A stretch of 64,000 bases of DNA, taken from NCBI RefSeq assembly GCF_035046485.1, contig NC_085138.1, forward strand, positions 332,488,421-332,552,420, given 5' to 3'. The stretch's first letter is position 1; the number at the start of each line of letters is the position of its first letter. This DNA is from Aedes albopictus (lineage: Eukaryota; Arthropoda; Insecta; Diptera; Culicidae). A program made the position numbers and the translations under genes. The notes beneath the pieces are model-generated. The model had not been told where the DNA came from and did no database searches. It saw only the letters and a list, made by a program, of their open reading frames with translations. Positions 44,888 to 56,277 of the stretch are shown here, one piece after another.

Positions 44888-46478
44888 ATATCCAGCTTTC
44901 CACGCTCGCCATAATGGCGGATGCTATAAATAAATTTGACAATGTCTGTGCCCCATCCATTGAACTGAAATTATTGAAAATAAATCTTAGCAAACCTTGA
45001 CCTCCGAAAAAAAAAAAATGTTTATCTGTCATCAATCAAAAATGGTTTTGCAAGGATTTTCTGCTTAATTTGTTATTAGCAAAACTGATTATATTACTTT
45101 TTTCTAGGCTAATGGCGTTGGGACTTTCATTTACGCAAGGACAGAAGTGCATATTATCCCCGTTTTTATTATTAGCTGGCAGAGTGCGAGGAAAAATCCT
45201 GCCAGAAATATCTCGTATCTATCAGCCATCTGTCCGGTGCACTCTTAGTCAACTTGTGGCCAGAACCCTTCTTCTAGCCTCTCTAAACATGTTTTTGGAT
45301 CAGCTCACGAACGATCACCAGTCACCACGCTTGATTTACAAGGCAGGGGAAACAATTGCCACACTGCCTTCGTGACCTACCAACTGGAGTACGTTCCCGG
45401 AAGGAAACTGCCTTTGTTTAGTGATCCTAGCTTGATAGCTGTATTCTATTTATTCTTAAGACTCCGAAACAAGAGGATTTACTTAATCTTTTCATTGATT
45501 ATATAAAAAGTGTATGGAACACATTGAACAAAAATACTACAAAAAAGTAATGCCGCACGTTTAGCAAAAACATTTTTATATGGCTTGAGTTTCCAATGAA
45601 CAAGTACCGAGATGGAGATTTATGAATTCCAAATTGATGATGTCTGCTTCGTCGTGGGTAGTAAGACAGTGTTGAATTCGTTCCTTAAACTTTTATCCTC
45701 TACGGATACTTTTCAAGCCCGTGAGCAAGAGGGTAAGGGGGGGGATTGAGGATTAACCCAATTTTATGCCAAAAACCCCTCCATATTCGCCTTTTCTGTA
45801 CACGGCCCTGCTTCTCCTGATGGCTCAGTGCCAGTTCCAAAGTAGTTCACCTTGAGAGACCCACTACAGGTTACACGAGGCTCGAAATCGGCAAACCTGG
45901 TGGAAGTGGCTTAAGAAAATCCGGATTCCGGAGAAGGAATTTTTAAGGAAAAATGACTAAGGAATTGAAATGCCTTCCTAGTGGGGGATAGAAATAGGTA
46001 TTTTGACAATAATCTGATACTGTTTCGGTGGACATTCTACCAGGATTTTTACAGGAATCTTTGCAGATTCTAACGGGATTCAAGGGCTAGTGTGATATGG
46101 CTAGCTTTAGATAGATCCTGGGGTCAAATCAATGATTGATGAGGTAGTTTTGTAATCCGATGGCATCAATCACCGTGTTTCGATTTTCGGTGACTTTCTA
46201 TTTTCACATGATTTAATCTCTTGTTATATCCTAAAAGCATTCACCAAATGGTATCTAAAACAGAAGAGGAACTCATTAGAAACAGAAAAATGAAATTTAA
46301 TATGATACCTAGATGTTTTTTGATTCATTGCAAAATTTCGCAGTTGACAGATAACAAACTTTTTTTTCAAAGTCAAGGTTTGCTAAGAATATTTTCCAAT
46401 AATTTCAGTTCAACTTGGGGCACAGATGCTGTCAAATTATTTTATGGCATCCGCCATTATGGCGAGCGTGGAAAGCTG
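44888..46478. mobile_element. 1.59-kb TIR element within the array
   Basis: The left end CCAGCTTTCCACGCTCGCC and the right end, its inverse GGCGAGCGTGGAAAGCTGG, continue as about 145-base inverted arms (44888-45033 against 46333-46478) including ATAATGGCGGATG, AATTTGACA and TGACAGATAA boxes. AT bases flank both sides, but the duplication cannot be sized. It contains the frame at 45070-45375 and otherwise unique DNA. Confidence 0.75.
45070..45375 (+). CDS. Unrecognised open frame, possible captured exon
   Basis: A 101-codon frame lies inside the TIR element. A pyrimidine-rich stretch with TTTTTTCTAG ends at about 45108, so the part from codon 14 onward (LMALGLSFTQGQ... to AGETIATLPS) could be a terminal exon behind a splice acceptor. 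The composition looks more protein-like than the periodic frames of the array around it. I recognise no family or catalytic motif. It may equally be a chance frame. The initiator given by the frame would lie upstream of the splice-like site, so the start is unsupported. Confidence 0.25.
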   Translation: MLLAKLIILLFSRLMALGLSFTQGQKCILSPFLLLAGRVRGKILPEISRIYQPSVRCTLSQLVARTLLLASLNMFLDQLTNDHQSPRLIYKAGETIATLPS

Positions 46479-46479
46479 G

Positions 46480-47130
46480 ATTCCTCCAGAGATTCCTCCA
46501 GCAATTACTTCAGGGATTTCTCCACGAATTTTTCGAGGGATATTTCCAGAGATTCCACCAGGGAATCCTCCAGAAATTCCTCCAAGGGTTCTTTCAGGAA
46601 ATCCTCCTGGAATTTCTTAAGGGATTTTTTTCAGAAATTTCTCCAGCAATTCCTCCCAGAGTTCCTCTAGAGATTTCTTCAGGAATTTCTCCCAGAATTC
46701 TCCTAGGGATTCCAAGAATTCACCCAAAAAATTGCTCAAGGAAATTCTCCAGGAATTCTTCCAGGAATTACACCAGGAATTTGCTCAGAAGCTTCTACAG
46801 GCATTCCTTCACAAATTTCTTCACAAATTCCTTCACAAATTTCTCTAAGATTTCATATAGGATTTTTTTAAGACATTTCTTATGAAATTTTACTAGGGAT
46901 TCCGTCCAGAATTCCTCCAGGAATTTCTCCAGAATTTCCTCCAAGGAATCCTCCAGAAACTTATCTAGGATTTCCTCATGAGATCTCTTCAGAAATTTCA
47001 CTAGGCATCCCTCCCATAAATTATCCAGGAATTCGTACAGGTTTATTTTTTGAAATTCTTACTGGAATTCCTTCTGGAATTCAAAAATTCAAAAAATTCT
47101 GGAGGAATTTCTCCAGCAAACAGTATTGGA
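46480..47130. repeat. 12-bp minisatellite, distal block
   Basis: It continues in the same orientation as the main block, directly abutting the right end of the TIR element. This shows the TIR element inserted into a pre-existing array. It fades near 47130. Confidence 0.85.
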
Positions 47131-47285
47131 AGATAAATGGAAGCATACTAGAACCAGGAAATTCTAGGTTTATCCTCAAAAGAGTTCGTTATTTCCAAGA
47201 GAGTTCAGCTATAATTTCTGATGAATGTTTTGTAGACATTGACAAAAAAAACAGAGCAGAATATTGCACGAGTAAATAAAAATCC

Positions 47286-47392
47286 TTAATCTTCCAGAAA
47301 TTGGCCATCGCTACCAGCACCACGTTGATTTGTGTAGATCAGGCGAGTTTTTGTTAACGTATTGTACAAAATACAACAGGGTTAAGGGTTAA
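47286..47392. mobile_element. TTAA-type MITE, copy c
   Basis: It begins TTAATCTTCCAG and ends CAGGGTTAAGGGTTAA, with CATCGCTACCAGCACCACG, GCGAGTTTTTG and TTGTACAAAATACAAC as in copy d. Confidence 0.55.
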
Positions 47393-47531
47393 ATAAAGCT
47401 TTTAGAATATAATGTTATTATATTCAACTTCGTCGTGTTGCGTTTAGTTATAAAAGCTATTAGGTAGCATTTTTACTAAGGGCGCTTGCCCCCTCCCTGA
47501 CCGAAAAGCTGGCTACGCCCTTGCGAACTTC

Positions 47532-48325
47532 TATAGCAATCCTTGAAGGAATTCACTAAATAATCGCTAAAGCAAATCTAGGAAGAACTTCTGAACTAAA
47601 ATTACAAGGAAATCCTGCAAAAATATAAAAATTCCGGAAAAAATTTGACAAATCTTGAAAGAATCCCTAAAGAAATGTCTGGTGGTATCCCTGGAGATAT
47701 TCATACGGAAAAATTCTTGATTAGGGAAAGGATTAATTTTCAAAATAATTTTTGTAAATATCTTTAGAAGAATAATTATTGCTGAACTCATACCAATGAA
47801 TACAGCAAAAGTTACACAAAAAAATCGTGACAATTTCAGTCATTTGAAGTCATTCCTAATAGGCTTAGCAGTTAAGGGAGTGCTGAGATTTGGAATTTTA
47901 GCGATCAGCTCTGAGCAGCTTAGCATGGCAGAATTGCAGATGAATATTCCCAACACTGCACACAATTTCTTGTTCTGGTTGTATGTACAAATTGGATTTT
48001 ACCTACTTAAGTTTGGTATTGTACAGATATTTTCTCTAGCTCTCGTGCTATTACCCAAGCTATAAACCTACCTTTGCCATATAAGCGAGCTGGGAAGTTT
48101 GTACTATCTCACACCTTGGCTTGAATGGCTCACTCAATTAAACGGTTGCCTTCCAAAACAAAAGTTCACCATCAATTGATACATGCCCGTTTCAACCATG
48201 ATTACCACCCAATCACCTCTTGAAGTATCACCTTCTACATACCGCGTCAAACCACCAAGTGGACACCCTAACGAAGTGAAAACGTTTCAATCACCGAAAC
48301 CTAATCAAATGAAGTGTTTCCCTCA
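47532..48325. other. Spacer, one short unassigned frame
   Basis: 47532-47720 is a degraded minisatellite patch. A plus-strand frame at 47796-48065 (89 codons, hydrophobic C-terminus with FLFWLYVQIGFYLL) has no recognised family and no sign of a promoter or exon borders. It may be a chance frame. Confidence 0.3.
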
Positions 48326-48454
48326 TTTTTGCCTTTCTCGTACATTAAGTGTACTGGAAAGGCTATATGTTCACTCCAAAAATGACTTTTTGATAGAACG
48401 CCCGGACGGTCGAGTCACATATACCAATCGACTCAGCTCGACGAATTGAGGTGA

Positions 48455-48521
48455 TGTCTGTGTGTGTGTATGTGTGTATGTGTGTGTGTGCGTGTGTGTG
48501 TATGTGTGTATGTGTGTGTAC
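48455..48521. repeat. (TG)n/(TGTA)n microsatellite
   Basis: Same position in the element as 13380-13440, after CTCAGCTCGACGAATTGAGG. Confidence 0.85.
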
Positions 48522-48639
48522 AAAAAACTCACATCACTTTTTGGCAGTAAACCTCAACCGATTTTAATGACCGATGGATCATTCGACGCGCCACATATTC
48601 CCATTGTTTCCTATTGAAAATTGTTCAGATCGGTCCAGC

Positions 48640-49880
48640 CGTTCCGGAGTTATGGCCATTTAGGTGTTCCAGACCGGTACCCCTGGGAGGGGCCAGACAT
48701 GAAAATGCAACAAACCCATGCATGCGACATATCAAACCACGGCATTTTCGATCATCTGATGAACGGTAAGCAGGAAAATAGTCTCAGAACATATCAGAAC
48801 CGTTAGTGTTCCGGAACCGGTTCCAGATGTCCCGCCGGAAGTGGCCAAATATAAAAGAGGTCCAAACCCATGCATGCGACACATCAAACAGCGGCATTTT
48901 CGATAACCTGATGAAAGGTTAGCAGGAACACAGTATCAGACCATATCTGAACCGGTAGTGTTCCGAAACCGGTTCTGGGTGTCCCGCCGGAAGTGGCCAA
49001 ATATAAAATTGAACATATCTCATTCATGCGACACATCAATCAGCGGCATTTTTGGTAATCTGATGAACGGTTAGCAGGAAAATAGTATCAGACCATATAT
49101 GAACCGGTAGTGTTCCGGAACCGGTTCTGGGTGTCCCGCCGGAAGTGGCCAAATATAAAATTGAACATAACTCATTAATGCGGCACATCAAACTGCGGCA
49201 TTTTCGATAACCTGATGAACGGTTAGATGGAAAACAGTATCAGACCATATCTGAACCGGTAGTGTTCCGAAACCGGTTCTGGGTGTTCCGCAGGAAGGGG
49301 CGAAATATAAAATTGAACATAACTCATTAATGCGGCACATCAAACTGCGGCATTTTCGATAACCTGATGAACGGTTAGATGGAAAACAGTATCAGACCAT
49401 ATCAGAACCGGTAGTGTTCCGGAGCCGGTTTTGGAAGTCCCGCCGGAATTTGCCAAATATAAAAGAGAACATAGCTCATTCATGTGACACATCAAACAGC
49501 GGCATTTTTGGTAACCTGATGAACGGTAAGCAGGAAAATCGTCTCAGACCATATCTGAACCGGTAGTGCTCCGAAACCGGTTCCGGATGTCCCTCCGGAA
49601 GTGGCCAAATACAAAAGAGAACCAAACCCATGCATGCGACACACAAACCTCGGCATTTTCGATAATCTGATGAACGGTAAGCAGAAAAATTGTCTTAGAC
49701 CATATCAGAACCGGTAGTGTTCCGGAAGTCCCGCCGGAAGTTGCCAAATATAAAAGTGAACCAAACCCATGCATGCGACACATCAAACAGCGGCATTTTC
49801 TGAAACCTGATGAACGGTTAGCAGAAAAACAGTATCAGACCATATCTGAACCGGTAGTGTTCCGGAACCGGTTCCGGGGG
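48640..49880 (-). repeat. ~152-bp repeat array, third copy (about 8 units)
   Basis: GAACCGGTAGTGTTCCG anchors recur near 48802, 48953, 49104, 49255, 49407, 49558, 49710 and 49850. Each unit has AACCGGTA, AACCGGTT, a CCCGCCGGAAGTGG block, an AATATAAAA stretch and GCGACACATCAAAC. This is the most regular of the three arrays. Confidence 0.85.
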
Positions 49881-51019
49881 GTCCCGATGGGTGAATGCAA
49901 ACTTTCTAAGGAGTGATAGAGGATCATAAATGGTGAAAAAAATGTGTACACATATGGTTAAATCTCAACCGTGACGTAGTAATTGAACTTTACATGTTTT
50001 TAACTTTGCTTGCCTCAAACTGGTTATTACTTGAAAACGGTCAAACTTATCGCAGCTTTTTAACCCTCATTCGAAAGTTTATTTAATTTTCTACCAAAGA
50101 AGATCTTTCAATCTATTGGTTTAGTTAAATAACTTAGTTTACTAAAGCAAATAAGCTCGAAAGAATTGTTTTGCCTTTCTCGTACACCGAAGTGTACTGA
50201 AACGCTATATGTTCACTCCAAAAACCAATTTTCGATGGAAGGCTCGGAGGGTCAAGTCACATATGCCAATCAACTCAGTTCGACGAATTGAGATGACGTC
50301 TGTATGTGTCTATTACAGTGGGTCAACGTTGTATGGAGAAAACTTAATTTTGATCGCATCAACCCGGAACAAAGTTTTTTCAATCTGTATTAGCGTCCAA
50401 AACAATTTTGCAAAATTTGGAAGCGATTGGTTGCGTCCTTGTATTCCGCCTTGCGATTGAAATTGGTATGAAATGTAGTATGGGAAAACGTACTTTTCTG
50501 CATTTTATTCAAAATTTGAATTCTTTTGTCTAACACCATGGAACTATTGACGTTAAAGTATAGCCTAGGATAAGTCGAAAAACTTTGCCGAAGACCGCAA
50601 AGTGATCTCGACTCTCTCTTTCGCTAAAAACTTGATCAAAACAAATTATTATTCGTTTTGTTTCTAGAGCAAGATGTAGTCGTCGTCTTCGCATTTCAAC
50701 CAAAAAATCTTTGGAAAACTTAATACACTTCCCGTAATAACACAAAGAGATGATCGATGAAGAGAAATCGAAAATGCCAGTTAGGCCTCAATGAAGAATC
50801 AGTGTCGAAATTTCAATCGCAATGCGGAATACGGGGACGCAACCAATCGCTCCCAAATTTTCACAGCCTGAGGGCATCCCGGGAAGGAGTTCCCAAAACC
50901 CCTGCTCCCACCTGGCTCCGTCTCTGCGGGGACGTGAGCACATTCGGTGACGCCAAACCGGCCAATAGCCAGCCCCATATCCCAACCCAATACAGTCCAC
51001 TGCGGTAAGTATCCAACAG

Positions 51020-51545
51020 CGTCTCAAAATTCAAGATGGCGACTGATTAATGGAATTTATGGACTTGAAACCATGCAGTATGGGTATATTTGATGTGGGG
51101 AAGAAATCTGGACTCCAATAATGACAAACAGAGTATCCAAGATGGTGGTCTAAAATCCAAGATGGTAGCTCTGGTATTGTGACGAAGTCTGGAGTCCATT
51201 AAAATATCCAAGATGGCTACCAAAATATCCAAGATGGCTTCTCAAAATTCAAGATGACGGCATAAACTTCAAGATGGCAGGTGTTTAATGAAGGTTTAGG
51301 CTCTAAAACCGTTCAATATGGGCCTATTTGGTATGGGGAAGACAACCGGAGTTCAAAAATAGCTACCAGAATATCAAATAAGGCGTCTCAACATTCAAAA
51401 TGGTGGCTGTTTAATGAAGTTTTGGACTCTAAAACCATTCAATATGGGTGTATCTGGTATGAGGAAGAATTGTGGAGTCCAAACATAGCGACCAGAATTT
51501 CCAAGCTGCCGGACTTCAATCCTAAACGGCGGCTCAAAAATTAAA
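51020..51545. repeat. CCAAGATGGCGG-type degenerate repeat
   Basis: (T)CCAAGATGG(C/T) words recur about ten times with GCTACCAAAATAT or GGCTCTAAAACC between them, and a ~150-base higher unit (TTTAATGAAG...CAATATGGG...GAGTCCAA) is present twice or more. It lies inside the right part of the third array element. Confidence 0.6.
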
Positions 51546-51703
51546 AACCAGATAAACGATATGATCTCTGATGTCAAGAAATGAAATTCTGTTAAACGTA
51601 TGAAAGTGCAATATTCATCAACATGTCACTTGAGTTGTGTTGAAATGTGTTTTCGAAGGCACGAGAAAGGCGCCATCACCGCTAGGTGGATTAATTAGGG
51701 GTT

Positions 51704-53890
51704 TTTTTTCCTCTCAAGATCTACCAGTCCATTTGAAAAGAAGAATTGGCTTTGTCGGTTCTGATGGTTCCACAAGTCGGACGGAGACGGTTTGAGCCGC
51801 TTTGATGAGTAATAGAAGACCCGCTCGTAAAAAAGGACCGTGTTACTTAGACGCAATTTTAGAGGCAATTGAACCGAATGGCAGCGACGACCAGCGACAA
51901 TGGGCCATGGTGGTCTCTGTGGCTAATCAAGGAACGCTGGACGACGGAATGTTCTCTTGTGCTTGGCCGGATCGAAACAATCCGCAGTTGGCATGATAAT
52001 GAAAGACTCGCCTCTCTGGATGAATGAGACTTTAATTGAAGGTCATTTTTCGGCCGGCAAGTGGCTGGCGGTCCGTGCTTGGAAGGCGATGGTAGACGAT
52101 TGAGTGCCTGGTCGTCGGAAGTGCGGCGTTAGCGTGTAATTAAAGTCGATAATTGTGTAACAGATTGTGAAATTGGTTTAATCAGCCGGAACGAAAATAG
52201 TGAATGGCGGCTGGAGGGCGTGTTGGGAATAGAAACAGCAACGACTACGATGACGACGAGTTCTTGATGTGGAATGCAAGGTGGCTTTAATTATGCTACA
52301 TTTACGCTTGGTTGACTGCCAATATGGGCTGCAAGACTGAATGAGTAATGTGCTTGAAGATCAAAAGTGTAAAAATTTGAAAAGCTAAACGTAATATAGG
52401 ATTTACAAAAGTTTACACATGGTTATGAGTTTTCATACCTATGAGAATAATACGCATTGTTGATTAAATCACTAGAGTGAGGATTTTCCAGAAGTCGCAG
52501 CTACAGAATGGAAAAAAATCAAGACCATCCTGTTCAGCGAAGGCACATCAGGAAATTGTTCAATCTTGCATCGAAAACGTCAAGATTCGTATGAAGTCGA
52601 TGAAAAAATAAACTTCTAATGGATGAGAGTGATGGATTGATGGTAATGCATTTTTCATGAATCTTTTCATCATTGTTGTATTTTTCACCCTTCCGACATG
52701 CCCTTCTGCTACCACCAGTAACGGTCCTGTTGTACACGTTTAATCAACCATCTTTACGCTTTCCCCCATGCTTGCCATTAAGATAAGCAAGATTACCTAT
52801 CAACATTTACTTTTACCATGAAGTAGCACACAGCAAGGAGGGTAGAAGAAAAATGCCATATGTTCAATTTCGTTCTACTTCGGGACATTTTTTTTTTCAG
52901 CATGCTAGCCGCATTGTTTGTCTCGTTGTCAGCACAATTCTATACCCACTCAAATGGTTTTCCTAAATTATGTAACATTAATTCACTTTCTCTATTCTCA
53001 CAAACTCCCCATCAAACCATTTCGAGCCGGATTGCTACATTAGGCTCCACCTTCGAACCGAACCAATTGCCCTAAGGTAATGTTCATTATATACCTTTGC
53101 GGAGAAAACCCCCAGGCATTTGTTTGCGTTCGCTGATCAATCTCGAGCTACTTTTCTTGTCCGTGTTTCTTCGAATCCTAGCCATTAAATTAATGCAGAA
53201 AAGATTTTCTCTGCGTCGTTGTTCTTTACATTCCAGTGGGTTTTTTTTTCGGTCGGCCTAGACTCAACTAATGTCTTGATTATTCCACCGGTCCAACTGC
53301 TGCGCAAAACCCAACTTTTCCTCAACAAATGGCAATTGTTCCCCCATTACATTCGGCGCCATGTTCAAACTTCCCTTTTGAATGCTTTTTTAAAATTAAA
53401 ATGTTTGTTATCTTTCCCTTTGGAATGAATAATGGAACTCTAGCTAGCAGGCCGCCGTGAGGACATGTGCTACCACACACCACGCAGATGCTCCCGTAGG
53501 TCACACTAGTAGCAGGGCAGACAGGAATAAAATTTTAAAATAATCAACCCCCTTTAATCCTTTTTAAATGCGATTGTTGTCTGGCTCCCGACCAACCGTA
53601 TCCCTTCGTGGGTTCGTTCGGTGTCTGTGTTGATCCACGTGTGGACAGTCTAGGAAACACAATACAATTAAATTATTAATGCAAATTTAAATTAGACATT
53701 TTTACAGAGAATGGGGACGATTACGACATTTTCTCGGAAGTCGTACTTCAAAAGTGATTCAAACATAATATAATTCATGTTTTTTTTTTATTATGTTGGC
53801 TCTCCCTAACATGATTTCGGTATGTTAATTTTGTGCTTTTGATTCTTCATTTTTAGATCCCTCTTTATCTATTTATGAATTGTATTAATT
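51704..53890. other. Apparently unique sequence, no gene supported
   Basis: A 64-codon frame at 51802-51996 (MSNRRPARKKGP...) has a basic start and no recognised family. 52000-52330 is GC-richer with conserved-looking noncoding character. 52330-53890 is AT-rich with pyrimidine-rich stretches. No splice-consistent exon set could be assembled. Confidence 0.35.
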
Positions 53891-54771
53891 ATACGGTTTT
53901 TCGCCAATTGTTGAACAGTTAGTACTGGAATTTTCGTTTTCATTTGTCTTTCCACAAAACGATCAAAAAAACGATCAATTCTGACTATACATGTCAATGG
54001 TTGCTCCTCTGTGATTGATCTGAACTGGTGGTACCAATTGCACTGAGATCCAACTGAATAAGAGACTGGGACATTCCACTTATTCTCAAAGTGCAATTGT
54101 AGCAGCTCATGCATTTTTGATCAATAACGGCGCCGGCCAAGTCCTTATAGTCAGATGGGATGGGAAAGGAATGTTAGAGTGCACTGGTTGTTGCTACTGA
54201 AGTCCGAGAGCACCTATGCGTTCCCACAACACCCGCACCGACTGGGGTATTTGTTAGGCGTAAAGGATGGGATATCTGGGAGTCACCGTTGGGTCGGTCA
54301 TGGATGGATATGGGATTATTTATAGTGTTCGTTAGGCGATAGATTGTGTGGTGAATATGAAGGTCAAGCGGCACAGTTCGCTTTGGTTGCATGACTTGCA
54401 GGTGATATATACACTGTGCTGTGGAAGTTAGAAGGAAGGAAAACGACTTTTTTCAATTCGTTTCTGGTTCTAGGGATCGCTATGAACATATGGATATACA
54501 TGAGTTATGTATGTAGAGGAGATAGAGAGAAAGTAGATAGAAAGGTACAAAGTAGGAGGAAAAGAACGGAGGAAAAGTGACCGTCTAGATCCAGCCATTT
54601 CTTACACTTCCCATTGCATTTGAACTCCCTCAAACTTAAATTTATACAAGAAACGAAAATATTTGCACTTAAAGTTGGGAACTTCAATGGTGAACACATA
54701 ATTAACTGTAATGTGCCCGACAAACTGTTTGCTTTTTAACACACAGTGTATTATAAATGGGTGCTGGGTAC
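53891..54771. other. Left-end relic of the 20060 element, then unassigned DNA
   Basis: CGGTTTTTCGCCAATTGTTG and AACAGTTAGTACTGG (53893-53930) match the left end of the element at 20060-22016, and TTTTCGTTTTCATTTGTCTTTCC also matches. No right end was found. 54130-54770 has no recognised feature. Confidence 0.4.
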
Positions 54772-55029
54772 CAAGGATGGGAATACTCACTTGCAAAGTT
54801 GCGAAGGCAACTCTCCACAAGGTGAATGTAAATTACACTCACCTCGTGGAGAGTCGCTTTCACAGCTCTGTTACGATTTCGGTATGCGTGTTCGACCCCT
54901 ACTCTATTCGGTAAACTTTTAGATAAAATCACAAGGCAAAAGTCGTCCATACATCGTTTTTTGATTGTACGCTTCTAGGCTGATAAAATAGCAAGTGTAA
55001 CTCTTTGCAAGTGAGTGTTCCCATCCCTG
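54772..55029. mobile_element. 258-bp hAT-like MITE
   Basis: The ends CAAGGATGGGAATACTCACT and, inverted, CAGGGATGGGAACACTCACT share 18 of 20 bases and continue TTGCAAAG. The flanks CTGGGTAC (54764-54771) and CTGGGAAC (55030-55037) agree at 7 of 8 bases, fitting an old 8-base duplication. The interior also has CTCCACAAGGTGA/TCACCTCGTGGAG as an inner hairpin. Confidence 0.8.
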
Positions 55030-56060
55030 CTGGGAACCCGGGTACCCTGTCGGCCATATAAGGGTTAAGCTAGCTCATAATAATGTTGACCGATTATCGC
55101 TTATTCTTGAACGATTCGCACTGTTAGCTCAAATTTTATTACAAATATATATCAGATTTGAATTTTCTTGTTTCATGGTAGTTTCAGAACGGTTTCGAAT
55201 GGGTTTCACGGCGGTCCAAGAAAGCTTCCAAGGGGGGTTTCTGGCTTCCAACGGCATTTAGTTTAAAGGTTTAGTTTCTTCGAAATAGTTGTTTGATTTA
55301 TCAGAGCCCAGTGTCACTTATATGATCAATCCACCTAGAAAAGAGATAGAAATTGGATTTTTTTCATAAGTGAAGATAACGTGTGCCTTCAGCAAAGCTG
55401 TAGAAAATGTAATTATGAGAAAACTTGCCTAACAAAATTCTGTCCTATCTGCTCAATTCCTAGATAAATGGGCCATTATTTGTGAACTAAACCCTTAAAA
55501 TCAGTTTATTTGTTGTCACTTATTCCAGGAATTTTGGGAATTTTCAAATGTTCTACAAAGTAAAAAAGTACGTGTTTCTTCTGAAGACGACAACTTTGTA
55601 TATTTGATATTTTTATAGATATATAAGAAATTATTAAAAAAAAATGCCTTTTTCAAGACTTCGTGACATTTTCAGAGGCAAAATGGGGCAAGATTTTTCA
55701 ATTGAATTTGTGATAGTTTTTTATTTGGTTGCAACTCATGCTTCGCACTAGCTTCCTTGGCGTTGAAATCGAGCTGTAGAATATGTTAGTTCGCAAACTG
55801 AAATTTTTATAAATCTTAGAAAGTATTAGATACAACTTTGTCGTCTTGAAAGAAAACATGTATTTTATCATATACATTAGACAACAATTTTGTAGAACAT
55901 TTGAAAAATCTTAAAAATGTCTGGAAAAAGTTACAATGAAAAAACTGATATATAGAGATTATTTACAGAAAATTACCCAAATATTTCTAAATGAAGCAGG
56001 TAGAATAAAACATTGTTCGGTAATTTTCTTATAATGATATTTACTACAACTTTGTGTGGC
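55030..56060. other. No gene; dispersed-repeat-like DNA
   Basis: AATCCACCTAG at 55329 resembles the end of the array elements. ACGACAACTTTGTATAT (55587) and TACAACTTTGTCGTCTT (55842) are inverted relatives, and ATGTTCTACAAAGT/TTTTGTAGAACAT pair similarly, so 55540-55910 may be an old foldback. Confidence 0.4.
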
Positions 56061-56065
56061 TCCAT

Positions 56066-56277
56066 AGTCGTGCGGCTAGGGTCACCAAGCTCTTAGTCGC
56101 AACGTGCTGAGGAGCGTGTGTTCGAATCCCACCGCAGCTGTCAGGAAAAGTTTTCGGTTGTGCCACTGGGCGTTGCATGCTAGTCCGTTGTCTAGTGTCG
56201 TGCTTCCTTCAAAGAGCGAAAAGCCACGGACACGGACACGTTCAATACTTCCAGAACGTGTCCGTGTCTTTTTTTTT
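56066..56277 (+). mobile_element. tRNA-derived SINE, third type
   Basis: GGCTCCATAGTCGTGCGGCTAGGG starts a tRNA-like head, here with B box GTGTTCGAATCCC, then a CAGGAAAAGTTTTCGGTTGT body and an inverted pair GACACGGACACGTTC / GAACGTGTCCGTGTC before a T run. It differs from Feilai and from the (GAA)n SINEs. Confidence 0.6.

Larger units (their letters stand above)
39488..47523. mobile_element. 8.04-kb hAT-like non-autonomous element
   Basis: The ends CAAGGGCGTAGCCAG and CTGGCTACGCCCTTG are exact inverted copies, followed by G-rich inner sequence on the left (GGGGGGCAGGG) and its C-rich counterpart on the right (GCCCCCTCCCTGA). Perfect 8-base duplications CGAACTTC lie at 39480-39487 and 47524-47531. 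A CA-start and an 8-base duplication are hAT hallmarks. The interior is mostly a 12-bp minisatellite plus a SINE (40909), a TIR element (44888) and a TTAA MITE (47286). The left interior (39540-39960) has a short frame (39760) that I cannot relate to a transposase. Confidence 0.85.
48326..51703 (+). mobile_element. Third copy of the 152-bp-array element
   Basis: It starts with TTTGCCTTTCTCGTACA and the ATATGTTCACTCCAAAAA box, runs through the (TG)n microsatellite and the 152-bp array, and ends with ACGAGAAAGGCGCCATCACC and CTAGGTGGATTAATTAGGGG, the same right terminus as 18048. A second internal GCCTTTCTCGTACACCGAAG start at 50171 suggests a nested or tandem partial copy. 50400-50470 and 50805-50870 are inverted copies (GCGATTGGTTGCGTCC). 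No transposase. Confidence 0.65.

Noticed and set aside
39960..47130. Many 60-155-codon frames with periodic peptides (GIPP, NSSR, FLQE-type)
   Set aside because: The 12-base repeat keeps all frames open; products are four-residue periodic in every frame and strand, so they are repeat by-products, not proteins.
47796..48065. Small membrane protein gene (89 codons)
   Set aside because: Only hydrophobicity supports it; AT-rich DNA readily gives such frames and there is no promoter or family match.
13380..49880. CRISPR array
   Set aside because: Regular ~152-bp units have no short repeat plus unique spacer structure, and the genome is eukaryotic.
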